A stretch of DNA of 64,000 bases, from assembly GCA_016868855.1 (NCBI GenBank), contig VGFP01000003.1, positions 217,948-281,947 on the forward strand, given 5' to 3'. Under the pieces are notes generated by a model. That model did not search any database and was not told the origin of the DNA. It worked only from the letters and a program-made list of their open reading frames with translations. This stretch comes from Bacteroidota bacterium. Its GTDB lineage: Bacteria; Bacteroidota; Bacteroidia; Chitinophagales; Chitinophagaceae. The translations under genes were made by a program, and so were the position numbers. Shown here one piece after another: positions 53,969 to 62,195 of the stretch; the stretch's first letter is position 1; every line of letters starts with the position of its first letter.

Positions 53969-55156
53969 ATGAAAGGGATGAAATGGTTCTTGGTGTTGAT
54001 TATTTTTTCTACGTCATATGCTGATGCCCAGTTATTTTCAACAGACTCTGTGATTTCCGTTCTGGTAGATGATATTGAAAAAGATCAAATCAAAGAAAAG
54101 AGAGAATTTTTTCCGTGGATGTTTTACAGTTTCAGGGGAGCAGCGACTCCACCCCACCGTTTCAAACCTGATAACAATATTTTCTTTACCGCCATTGGTA
54201 GCTTTACACTCAAGCATTTGAGTCACACGATAAACCAAGAACAACAAACAACGATTGACTCTATACTTGAGAGAAGCAAAAGAGCATTTCCTGCCTTTCA
54301 GCAGAAAGATGGACTCCCCCTTTATAATTTTTGGCCAAGGGGTGGCAAAATCATGCCGCATAGTTTTATTGCTCAGCATATGAGCAAACAATTCAAGATC
54401 AGTGAAGATGCAGATGATACTGTCATGATACTGATGGCGCTTCAAAACAATGATTCAATCAATGCCATTCTAAAGAAAAGACTGATGGAAGTCAGCAATG
54501 GCGGCACTGCAGGAAAAAAGATCAAGTCGACCTTCAAGCGATTCAGAAACTACCAAGCCTATACCACCTATTTGGGCTATAACATGCAAACCGATTTCGA
54601 TTTTGCTGTACAATGCAATGTATTGTACTTCATGTACAACAAGGGCATTTTTAACAGTCACCAGGACAGTGCCAGCCTTCAACTTCTTTCAGAAATGGTC
54701 AAAGAAAGATTGTACATGAAAAGACCAAAGTTTATATCCCCCTATTACGGTCACCCTTCCCTGCTGCTCTATCATTTAACCAGACTCATCGCAGCTTATC
54801 ATCCAAAGGAGCTTGCTGCTTACCAAGCAACCATCAAGGAGGACCTGCATCTTTTGTACAGCAAAGCAAATACACCGGTTGAAAAAATAATCTTGCAAAC
54901 TTCCCTACTGAGAATGGGTGAAAACGCTGAAATGCCCACAGAGCGTGATATTCAGGAGATCAGGCTAGTTGATCAACATAAGTTTTCTTTTTTTCAGGCG
55001 CGTCCCGCTTACTGGTGCAGACCATTCTTAAAAAGCCTTTTACTCCATCTCGAATTCGTGAACTATCATTTTTTTTCGCCGACCTATGACAAGATATTAT
55101 TGCTGGAAAATTTGGCGATGAGAAAAGCCATCAATCCGCCAGCTGCTTTCCGCTGA
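53969..55156 (+). CDS. Exported protein with class II terpene-cyclase-like DxDD motif
   Basis: A 395-residue protein with an N-terminal signal peptide (WFLVLIIFSTSYADAQ) and a helical body. Residues 147-151 read DADDT, the exact DxDD(T) acid motif of squalene-hopene and class II diterpene cyclases, in the context KISEDADDTVMILMAL. A second conserved-looking stretch is MQTDFDFAVQCNVLYFMY near residue 205, suggestive of an alpha/alpha-barrel. Length is that of one barrel, not the two of a full cyclase. It starts one base after the isoprenoid-synthase-like gene. Function unrecognised; export to the periplasm would be unusual for a cyclase. The 3' end overlaps the convergent TPR gene by 26 bases. 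Confidence 0.65.
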   Translation: MKGMKWFLVLIIFSTSYADAQLFSTDSVISVLVDDIEKDQIKEKREFFPWMFYSFRGAATPPHRFKPDNNIFFTAIGSFTLKHLSHTINQEQQTTIDSILERSKRAFPAFQQKDGLPLYNFWPRGGKIMPHSFIAQHMSKQFKISEDADDTVMILMALQNNDSINAILKKRLMEVSNGGTAGKKIKSTFKRFRNYQAYTTYLGYNMQTDFDFAVQCNVLYFMYNKGIFNSHQDSASLQLLSEMVKERLYMKRPKFISPYYGHPSLLLYHLTRLIAAYHPKELAAYQATIKEDLHLLYSKANTPVEKIILQTSLLRMGENAEMPTERDIQEIRLVDQHKFSFFQARPAYWCRPFLKSLLLHLEFVNYHFFSPTYDKILLLENLAMRKAINPPAAFR

Positions 55157-56648
55157 CCGACTTCAATGCCATATTGCATCTGTAAACGCCTGACTTGGCT
55201 TTTTGATCAATAGAATTTTTGTAGGGGTAATCCTTCATCGACAATGCAGTCTTGAAATAACTACCGGCTTTTGCATAGTCTTTTCGCTGCTCGTATATCA
55301 ATGCAGCCTGCAATGCAGATCTGGCAGCAAAATAATCACGCACATCTCTTCCGAAGGCAATGGCAGCATTGTATTGTTTGATGGCAATATCCTGATCACC
55401 CATCAAATCATGATTACGGGCAAGTCGGTATACAAACTCTGCCTTGTCAGCCGCTGATTCAAAATCATCTGTAGATTTCCCTTTGAAAAGATCGAGTGAT
55501 TCTTTGAACATGCCTCCATCACTCAACAATCTTGCCTTAAGCAATAAAGGATGCGGCCAGGTGCCCCCCTCTGCATTGCGCATGGCCATTTTATCGGCAT
55601 CAGGAACCAGCGATCCTTTCTGCAAAACCATGTTTCTATAGGCCTTCGCTTTTTGCTGATCGCCACGCAAATAAGCAATCCAGCTAAGTTTTTCATAGGC
55701 ATCTTTGAGATAGAAGTTTCCTTTGAACTGATTTACAAACTGAAGAAATTCTTTTTCGGACTGTTCAAATTTCAACTGATTGAGGTAACCAAATCCTTTT
55801 TCAAAATGCCAAAATGGAACATCTGTATACTCATCGGATTTGACAATGCCTTCTGCAGTTTCAACAGATCGCTTGGCTTGTTGATTCCCCAGGTAAAGAT
55901 TGGTTGCCATGTATGCATGCAGGTGATTCCGTTTGAAATCATAATCAGCTTTATCAAGGAATTCAAGAGCCTTGTTTTTATTTCCCTCAAAAATGACCAA
56001 GAGGTATGGATACACCAACATAGCAACATTTCGGGCAATCTTGTTATTGACATCTTTAGATTGGATATACTTATACACCATTGAAATACCTCCATTGATA
56101 TCGCCAGGCATTCCGATGATATTCAAAAGCCATTGATAATTATTGGGTACTGATCCAAGCAGTGTAGTGAGGAGTCCGAAGTAGACCTCATTGGGACTGA
56201 ACTGGGGGAACCTTTTTCTGTTGTCCTTGAAATAGAGATAAGCCTTCCTGAAATCCCATGCTGCCTCCAGATTTTTCTCGAATCGGATTGCCACTGCAGC
56301 CTTGCTCAAATAAAGCACGCCCAAGCCATAATCACGGAAGGGAGAGTTTTGTGGAGCCTTCTCAAATTTTTCAATGCGGGCAGAAAACATAGGATAGGCG
56401 GTTTTGAAAACGTCCCTGCTTTCATTGAAAAAGAGTTCATAAAGATCTGCGTGGCTTTCCAGCAGATCCAGGCATAAATTTTTTGGATGAGTTTTCCTTT
56501 CGGCCGCTATCATCCGCTTGGCTTCAGGAATGCGCATGGAAGTCACCGCATCATTGATTTGCTGGATGCGATCATCCCAAATAAGCTGGTACTGTGCATG
56601 CGCCAGTGAACTGAAGAAAACAAATATGCAAATCAATGCATTTTTCAC
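55131..56648 (-). CDS. Secreted tetratricopeptide-repeat protein of unknown role
   Basis: A 505-residue protein with a signal peptide (ALICIFVFFSSLAHAQ) and helical repeats throughout. Clear TPR-like units occur at the C-terminus (AEFVYRLARNHDLMGDQDIAIKQYNAAIAFG, SALQAALIYEQRKDYAKAGSYFKTALSM), and degenerate ones earlier. No catalytic motif is seen; it probably scaffolds a periplasmic or outer-membrane complex. It is convergent with the terpene-like operon, overlapping its last gene by 26 bases, and stands alone on its strand. Confidence 0.8.
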   Translation of the reverse strand: MKNALICIFVFFSSLAHAQYQLIWDDRIQQINDAVTSMRIPEAKRMIAAERKTHPKNLCLDLLESHADLYELFFNESRDVFKTAYPMFSARIEKFEKAPQNSPFRDYGLGVLYLSKAAVAIRFEKNLEAAWDFRKAYLYFKDNRKRFPQFSPNEVYFGLLTTLLGSVPNNYQWLLNIIGMPGDINGGISMVYKYIQSKDVNNKIARNVAMLVYPYLLVIFEGNKNKALEFLDKADYDFKRNHLHAYMATNLYLGNQQAKRSVETAEGIVKSDEYTDVPFWHFEKGFGYLNQLKFEQSEKEFLQFVNQFKGNFYLKDAYEKLSWIAYLRGDQQKAKAYRNMVLQKGSLVPDADKMAMRNAEGGTWPHPLLLKARLLSDGGMFKESLDLFKGKSTDDFESAADKAEFVYRLARNHDLMGDQDIAIKQYNAAIAFGRDVRDYFAARSALQAALIYEQRKDYAKAGSYFKTALSMKDYPYKNSIDQKAKSGVYRCNMALKSVSGKQLAD

Positions 56649-56684
56649 TAACTAAAGATACTTCTTTGTAAACTGTTGAACACA

Positions 56685-56813
56685 TCACCTTCTTAAGGTT
56701 ACAAATCCGTTGAACCGCCTAACTTTACCCGTTGACTTATTTTTTGATACAATTATATAAAAATAAGTACCATTGGGAAGTTCTCGACCAAAAACTTGTA
56801 GATACTGATTTGA
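56685..56813 (-). pseudogene. 3' fragment of a T9SS cargo gene (gliding-associated C-terminal domain)
   Basis: The minus strand encodes the last 42 residues of a typical gliding-motility-associated C-terminal sorting domain: the GRELPNGTYFYIIVSKNK segment and the end RFNGFVTLRR. Such domains direct large surface proteins through the type IX system. Upstream of about 56813 the homology stops abruptly and the frame continues only antisense to the AraC fragment. No signal peptide or start belongs to it. It is a truncated remnant. Confidence 0.75.
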
Positions 56814-57086
56814 TTTACCATCCACGAACTTGCAAGGGAACTGAAAATCCCAGTATACCAACTCTCCACCTTCATCAACCAAGAATACCAAAAGAGTTTT
56901 GTGCAATATATCAACGACCAACGTTTTCAGCAAGTATTGGAGATGAAAGAAGCTGACCCTGATTTTAAAAGTTACACAATTGATTACATCGGTAAAAAAA
57001 TCGGATTCAGTTCCCGCACGAGCTTTGTAGAGTTCATCAAAAAAAGAACGGGAAAAACTCCCTCTGAATTCCTGAGGGGTGCCTAG
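56814..57086 (+). pseudogene. 3' fragment of an AraC-family regulator gene
   Basis: The plus strand encodes a complete AraC DNA-binding domain without the rest of its protein: FTIHELARELKIPVYQLSTF, then QKSFVQYINDQRFQQVLEMK, and IGKKIGFSSRTSFVEFIKKR ending GKTPSEFLRGA. An in-frame stop (TGA, 56811-56813) directly precedes it, and no ATG lies in its first half. The fragment meets the T9SS sorting-domain fragment exactly at this point. Its stop codon shares CTAG with the stop of the BamA-like gene at 57083. A short peptide from GTG 56901 is possible but would lack the first helix-turn-helix. Confidence 0.78.
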
Positions 57087-58276
57087 AAAATTTCACCAAG
57101 GTTAACGGCAAATCCACGGGAACCATTCTTCCCAAATCCATAATCAATGCAAATATTGGATCCTGAATATTTATTCAACTTGATCCTCAATCCAAATCCA
57201 TACCCTGTTTTAAATCCAACAAAATCCTTGAACATTTTTAGTGAATACGTCTGCCCATTCAGAAAAACTGTTCCTCCCAATATTCCATTGCGGGTGATGT
57301 TGAAACGGTATTCGGTTTCATAATACATCATGTTCCTGCCTCTGAATCTTCCCTGAATATATCCCCTGCCGGAATTATAACTGTCATCCCAACCATTGCT
57401 GGGTAACATTAAAAAAGGGGGACGACCATTCAATGTAAACCAATTCAAATTCCACAACGCAAGTGTATTGGATGAATTGGCGGGAAAACGAATGTACTTG
57501 CGCAAATCAAGCTGCAAACTCTGCCAATGCGTATCACTTCCCATCCACTTCAGATTATTTCTGTACGCAACACTTGCATACATGCCATTCAATGGATTGA
57601 TGGTATTCAACCTGGAGTCGTACAATAATTGAAACACAGGACCCGCTGCGGTATTTTTATTTTGAATGCCATAGTCCTGAAAAGCAGTTTTGAATCCAGC
57701 TGGTGGATCCAATTCACGCACATTCCATAATGCATCAAAATAATATCCGAGTCCCAGGTAAAAATTAGGCGAAAGATTCCTCAACACCGTTTGATGCAAC
57801 TTCATTCCGTTGTAATCAACAAAATATCCATCGGCTATGTCGCGTTGATCTTCCAGTCCAAATACTTTGGAAGGATATTTAATGAATCGATGATCGATGA
57901 GAATATTGTATTTGTTTCCCTTTGTCCAGATATTCGCATACAAGGGAACCATGATCTGCCTGTTCTCTGTATAGGTTACATCCATCAATACACTTGAAAT
58001 CTTTTGGAGTCCGTTGGCATTGCCTCCATTGTAAAATCCCACGTTGCCTGTCAGTATCCCTGCCCAACCGGTATGCATCGCATACCCTGCAGCAGGAACA
58101 AAAGAGAAATTCAGTTTTTTCTCCTCACTGGTTGTTGCTTTGCCGTTGAACAGCTTCGCCAACACTTCCATCAAGTCCCTTTGCGAACTGTCAATGGTTG
58201 GATGAGATTGAGAGAAAGCAGTCAACTGCAAACTGACCAGAAAAAAAACCAATTGAAATTTCCTTGTAATGCTCAA
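57083..58276 (-). CDS. BamA/TamA-like outer-membrane beta-barrel protein
   Basis: A 397-residue Omp85-type protein without recognisable POTRA domains. It has a signal peptide (VFFLVSLQLTAFSQ) and a barrel with the conserved lid-lock-type motif RGYIQGRFRGRNMMYYETEYRF near residue 310, followed by FKTGYGFGLRIKLN and an end NLGEIF. Such short members are common in Bacteroidota, sometimes fused to patatin or phosphodiesterase domains, but their role is not settled. It lies 51 bases downstream of arginase on the same strand, so the two may be co-transcribed. Confidence 0.85.
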   Translation of the reverse strand: MSITRKFQLVFFLVSLQLTAFSQSHPTIDSSQRDLMEVLAKLFNGKATTSEEKKLNFSFVPAAGYAMHTGWAGILTGNVGFYNGGNANGLQKISSVLMDVTYTENRQIMVPLYANIWTKGNKYNILIDHRFIKYPSKVFGLEDQRDIADGYFVDYNGMKLHQTVLRNLSPNFYLGLGYYFDALWNVRELDPPAGFKTAFQDYGIQNKNTAAGPVFQLLYDSRLNTINPLNGMYASVAYRNNLKWMGSDTHWQSLQLDLRKYIRFPANSSNTLALWNLNWFTLNGRPPFLMLPSNGWDDSYNSGRGYIQGRFRGRNMMYYETEYRFNITRNGILGGTVFLNGQTYSLKMFKDFVGFKTGYGFGLRIKLNKYSGSNICIDYGFGKNGSRGFAVNLGEIF

Positions 58277-58327
58277 GCAAGTTGATTTACAGGGTGCAAA
58301 TATCAGATTAGTTTTTCATATAATATG

Positions 58328-59272
58328 TTATTTTTCGAGACTGGCTGATATATGCGCCAGCACCTGAAATGCAGTCTCGGCCATTTGATTGCCTTTGTTG
58401 TCGAGCAGGGGATTGATCTCTGCAAATTCAATGCAGGTGATTTTGTTGGATGATAAGAATGCATCAAAAATCTGGATGATCTCTTCCGCATAAAATCCCG
58501 TTGGTACGGGCGTTCCTGTCCCATAGGATACTTCATCACAATCGATCGAGTCCACATCGAAGGAAATATACAAGACATCACAAGCCGACAATTGTTGAAG
58601 CGCATCATGAACAACCTGTTGAATACCCTTCTCTCTGACATAGGAAACTGGATGATGCACAATACCTTTCTCGTTGATCAATTGTAATTCAGCATCTTCA
58701 AAATCCCTCAACCCCAAATAGATAAGATGCTTGGGATCCAATGCAGATGATGCACCGCCGAGTGATTTCATGCGCTCCCAATACCATTTTACATCTTCTT
58801 CCACTTCGTTGACTTTATGGTTGAGATTGTCTAACTTCAGTGCTGCAGCCAATGGCATGCCATGCACGTTGCCCGATGGAGATGTATAGGGTGAATGAAT
58901 ATCTGCATGTGCATCCAGCCAAATTACTCCAATGGTTTTTCCCGGATGCGCTTGTCTGATGCCTGCGATGGTCCCCAAAGCAGAAGAATGATCACCTGAC
59001 AATACAATGGGAAAATTTCCCTGTCGGTAGGCATTGGTAACCGACATGCAAACCCGCTCACACTGTTGGTATACATGCTCGATCCGTTTTGCAAAACTGC
59101 TGGTGAATTTATTGTAAATGGTTTCGTTGTGTGTTTTTACATCCACATAATGATGGCGATTGAAATAATCATCCCCACGGTTGATTGCAGCAATCTCCAT
59201 CGCATCAATGCCCATATCGGCACCACGCGTGCCGGCACCGATGTCGGACCTGTTTTTTATCAACTCAATCAT
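58328..59272 (-). CDS. Arginase (ureohydrolase family)
   Basis: A 314-residue binuclear manganese hydrolase that cuts arginine to ornithine and urea. All metal ligands are visible: H95 in LSGDHSSALG, D120, H122 and D124 in WLDAHADIH, and D239 and D241 in SFDVDSID. The substrate-contact motif NVHGMP also fits arginase better than agmatinase. The conserved glutamate is in FAEINPLLD. It is intact and full length. A TAGATTTG element ends 4 bases before the ATG, predicting a leaderless message. Formiminoglutamase or agmatinase activity is less likely but not excluded. Confidence 0.92.
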   Translation of the reverse strand: MIELIKNRSDIGAGTRGADMGIDAMEIAAINRGDDYFNRHHYVDVKTHNETIYNKFTSSFAKRIEHVYQQCERVCMSVTNAYRQGNFPIVLSGDHSSALGTIAGIRQAHPGKTIGVIWLDAHADIHSPYTSPSGNVHGMPLAAALKLDNLNHKVNEVEEDVKWYWERMKSLGGASSALDPKHLIYLGLRDFEDAELQLINEKGIVHHPVSYVREKGIQQVVHDALQQLSACDVLYISFDVDSIDCDEVSYGTGTPVPTGFYAEEIIQIFDAFLSSNKITCIEFAEINPLLDNKGNQMAETAFQVLAHISASLEK

Positions 59273-59276
59273 ACCA

Positions 59277-59284
59277 CAAATCTA
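59277..59284 (-). promoter_or_regulatory. Putative -7 promoter element of arginase
   Basis: TAGATTTG on the minus strand matches TAnnTTTG; the last base lies 4 bases from the ATG at 59272. The predicted start of transcription coincides with the start codon. Confidence 0.5.
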
Positions 59285-59386
59285 GGGTGGATGGACCGAG
59301 TAATAAATTAATATGTAATCGCATGGGTTAAAGAAATATTAAAACATGATTTAAATATTCTTTGTAATTTTCTTAAAAGAAAGAAA

Positions 59387-60727
59387 ATGAAAAGGTTATC
59401 ACTGATATACATGGTTTGCATGCTGTTTGTTGGATTTTCTGCGATTGCCCAGAAAAACATCAAACCAGAAAAAGCATTTGATCACTACATGAACAATGGA
59501 GATCAAATGTATAGCTATCAGGTGAAAGACAGTTCTGTCATTGGCAAGACAACCGCCTATCAAATACTGCTCACTTCACAAAAATGGAGAGGCATCACCT
59601 GGCGACACCAACTGACGGTGATCGTCCCGAACAACCTTCAACACAATGGCGCATTGGTAATCATTGCAGGTGGTGCGAATACCAATGAGCAACCCAACTG
59701 GACCAACAACGATAAGATGTGGCCGGTGGCTGCACAAATGGCAACTGCCAATCAATCGATCGTTGCCATTCTCAAACAAACACCGAATCAACCGCTGATG
59801 GGCAATCTCAAAGAAGATGAATTGATTTCATATACCCTGCACCAATACAAACAGGATGGCGATGCATCATGGCCGCTCTTGTTCCCGATGGTGAAATCAG
59901 CAGTGCGCACCATGGATGCGATACAGGATTTTGGAAAAAGCAGGTTCCAGCACAACATTGATCAGTTTTTTATTTCAGGTGCGTCTAAACGAGGTTGGAC
60001 GACCTGGCTGACGGCTGCAACACAAGATACAAGGGTGAAAGCCATTGCTCCGATGGTCATTGATATGCTGAACATGCCGGCCACGTTGAATTACCAATTC
60101 AAATCATACGGCTCATACAGCGATCAGATCGAAGATTATGTAAAGCTTGAAATCCCGCAATCCACTTCTTCCAAAAAAGGAAAGGCCGTTACATCCATGA
60201 TTGATCCTTACAGCTACAGATCTAAATTGGGTATTCCCAAAATGATTTTCATCGGCACCAATGATGAATACTGGACTGTCGATGCCATCAAATGGTATAT
60301 CAATGAAATTCCCGGAGAAACCATGGTTCATTATGTGCCCAACGCTGGACACGATTTGGCGGGAGGAGCACAGGCACTGCAAACACTGAGTGCACTCTAT
60401 GGAAAAATGTTGAACAAAGAATCTTATCCACTGGTCAACAACAGCATCAAAACCGAAAATGGAAAAGTGCTGCTCGATTTGAAAGTGAATCCCGCTGAAT
60501 TGAAAGATGTACAAATTTGGTCAGCCACTTCTACAGATCTTGATTTCAGAAATGAAAAATTTGCTTCTATTTCTCTTGGAAAAGGTTCAGCCGAAAATCA
60601 TGTTGAAGTGGAACTTCCTGCTGTGGGTTACAAAGCATTTTATGTTGACTTCAAATATCAGGGAAGCAAGGGGCCCTATTCTTCATCAACAAGAATGTAC
60701 CTGCTGTCTACAAAAGGCTTAGAGTAA
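59387..60727 (+). CDS. PqaA-type (PhoPQ-activated) alpha/beta-hydrolase
   Basis: A 446-residue secreted protein with a signal peptide (YMVCMLFVGFSAIAQ) and an alpha/beta-hydrolase domain. The nucleophile elbow is FISGASKRGW (S200), the acid probably D293 in GTNDEYW, and the histidine H322 in PNAGHDLAGG. The C-terminal 90 residues form a beta domain. It belongs to the family named after Salmonella PqaA (PhoPQ-activated pathogenicity-related), whose substrate is not known. In Bacteroidota members often sit near carbohydrate genes; here a sugar transporter and an FAD oxidoreductase follow. Its stop abuts the stop of the transporter gene. Confidence 0.85.
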   Translation: MKRLSLIYMVCMLFVGFSAIAQKNIKPEKAFDHYMNNGDQMYSYQVKDSSVIGKTTAYQILLTSQKWRGITWRHQLTVIVPNNLQHNGALVIIAGGANTNEQPNWTNNDKMWPVAAQMATANQSIVAILKQTPNQPLMGNLKEDELISYTLHQYKQDGDASWPLLFPMVKSAVRTMDAIQDFGKSRFQHNIDQFFISGASKRGWTTWLTAATQDTRVKAIAPMVIDMLNMPATLNYQFKSYGSYSDQIEDYVKLEIPQSTSSKKGKAVTSMIDPYSYRSKLGIPKMIFIGTNDEYWTVDAIKWYINEIPGETMVHYVPNAGHDLAGGAQALQTLSALYGKMLNKESYPLVNNSIKTENGKVLLDLKVNPAELKDVQIWSATSTDLDFRNEKFASISLGKGSAENHVEVELPAVGYKAFYVDFKYQGSKGPYSSSTRMYLLSTKGLE

Positions 60728-62143
60728 TTATTTGATCAGCTGCTTCTCCAGTTCTTCCAAAGAAACACCTTTGGTTTCCGGGACTTTCATCAATACCCAA
60801 ATCAGTTGTGTCAGCATCATGCATGCAAAAAATGCAAAGATCGGCCAGGGATTATCCTTGAATATTCCTTGCTTGTCATCAATAAAAACTGGAGCAACCA
60901 AGGTGATCAATGCAGCAAATACCCAATGTACGCTGGCACCCAATGCTTGTCCCCTTGCGCGCATATGATTCGGAAATATTTCTGAAATAAATACCCAGAT
61001 CACCGCTCCTTGTCCCACGGCATGCGAAGCAATAAACATCAACAAAAAGAACAAGAGGAACGCAGGCGAGGCAGATGCATAAAAAGCGTAGCTCACCATG
61101 CAGAGGCTGATTACATACCCTACCGATCCAATAAGCAGCAATGTCTTTCTTCCCAAGCGGTCAATCAAATACAATCCCACAAACGTGAAAACGAGGTTTG
61201 TACCTCCAATTGCAATGGAATTCAACAGCGATTCCTGCTCTGCGAGTCCCGCTGCTGCGAGTATCCTCGGCGCATAATATAAAATGAAATTGATACCCGA
61301 TACCTGGTTGAAGAATGCAATCATGAATGCGAGTCCGATGATGCGGAAGTGTTTGCGGTCTGAGAAGTTTTGGGATTTGAGTTTTGGGTTTTGGGTTGAA
61401 TTACTTTCTCCCTCATCCCTCCTCCCTGCTCCCTCCTCCCTTCTCCCTTCTCCCTTAAACAAAGATTCAACCATCTCCTGAAAACCCTCCAATCCCAACC
61501 TTCCCATCACTGCTCTTGCACCCTCTATATCAGCTTTCTTGGAAATCAGCCACCGCGGACTCTCAGGAATGGTGAACACCATGATACAATAAATCAGCGA
61601 GGGAACAGTCATCACACCCAGCATCCATCGCCAGTCATTCTCACCACCGATGCCTTCCAGAAAGTAATTAGAGAGATAGGCAATGAGAATGCCAAATACA
61701 ATATTGAACTGATACATCGCAACCAAGCGACCTCTTGACCGTGCAGTTGAAATTTCAGAGATATAAGTAGGTGCCGCAACGGATGAAATACCAATGCCAA
61801 TCCCTCCAAGCAAACGGAAAAAAGAAAAAAGATATGGATCCTGTGCCAGCGCAGAGCCGATAGATGAAATGGTAAATAAAATTCCCACCAGCATGAGGAT
61901 TTTTTTTCTTCCGAATTTTTCAGTGGGTGCTCCCCCAAAAATAGATCCGATCACCGTCCCCCACAAAGCCATCGACATGATAAAAAATCCGTGAAACCAT
62001 GGAGAGGTTTGCCACAAGGATTGAATGGCTTTATCGGCACCCGATATAACCACCATGTCAAATCCGAAAATAAATCCCGCCAATGCAGCAGTCAGTGAAA
62101 TACCAAACAATCCATTGCCTGCGGTTGAAATCTTATTGCTCAT
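60728..62143 (-). CDS. Sugar-porter-family MFS transporter with repeat-derived insertion
   Basis: A 471-residue major-facilitator transporter with twelve helices. Signatures of the sugar porter family are seen: GFDMVVISGA in helix 1, EKFGRKKILML between helices 2 and 3, SRGRLVAMYQ, PESPRWLISK before the central loop, and DRLGRKTLLLIG and PETKGVSLEELE in the second half. Residues 230-259 in the central cytoplasmic loop read as a low-complexity Gly/Arg/Glu then Lys/Gln/Asn stretch that is translated from two seven-base repeat arrays. The 90-base insertion keeps the frame. Substrate probably a monosaccharide or inositol, unknown. Confidence 0.9.
   Translation of the reverse strand: MSNKISTAGNGLFGISLTAALAGFIFGFDMVVISGADKAIQSLWQTSPWFHGFFIMSMALWGTVIGSIFGGAPTEKFGRKKILMLVGILFTISSIGSALAQDPYLFSFFRLLGGIGIGISSVAAPTYISEISTARSRGRLVAMYQFNIVFGILIAYLSNYFLEGIGGENDWRWMLGVMTVPSLIYCIMVFTIPESPRWLISKKADIEGARAVMGRLGLEGFQEMVESLFKGEGRREEGAGRRDEGESNSTQNPKLKSQNFSDRKHFRIIGLAFMIAFFNQVSGINFILYYAPRILAAAGLAEQESLLNSIAIGGTNLVFTFVGLYLIDRLGRKTLLLIGSVGYVISLCMVSYAFYASASPAFLLFFLLMFIASHAVGQGAVIWVFISEIFPNHMRARGQALGASVHWVFAALITLVAPVFIDDKQGIFKDNPWPIFAFFACMMLTQLIWVLMKVPETKGVSLEELEKQLIK
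61368..61395 (+). repeat. Seven-base-period array TTTTGGG x 4 inside the transporter gene
   Basis: Four units of seven bases: TTTTGGG, ATTTGAG, TTTTGGG, TTTTGGG. On the coding (minus) strand they read as CCCAAAA units and encode QNPKLKSQN-like residues. It is separated by 13 bases from the pyrimidine array. Confidence 0.8.
61409..61457 (+). repeat. Seven-base-period array TCCCTNN x 7 inside the transporter gene
   Basis: Seven perfect units begin TCCCT: TCCCTCA, TCCCTCC, TCCCTGC, TCCCTCC, TCCCTTC twice, TCCCTTA. The last continues as TCCCTTAAA, identical to the end of the array at 48137-48145. On the coding strand it gives the Gly/Arg/Glu-rich peptide GEGRREEGAGRRDEG. Confidence 0.85.
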
Positions 62144-62195
62144 ACTTGAAGAATTATAATCATTAAGTTAATATATTTAAGCATACAATCAAGCT

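Noticed and set aside
52132..55156. An integrated mobile element at the tRNA-Arg
   Set aside because: No integrase, direct repeat of the tRNA 3' end, or other mobile gene was found; only the kinase-like domain hints at it.
56732..56956. A 74-codon plus-strand gene between the TPR and BamA-like genes
   Set aside because: It is out of frame with the recognisable AraC fragment and antisense to the sorting-domain fragment.
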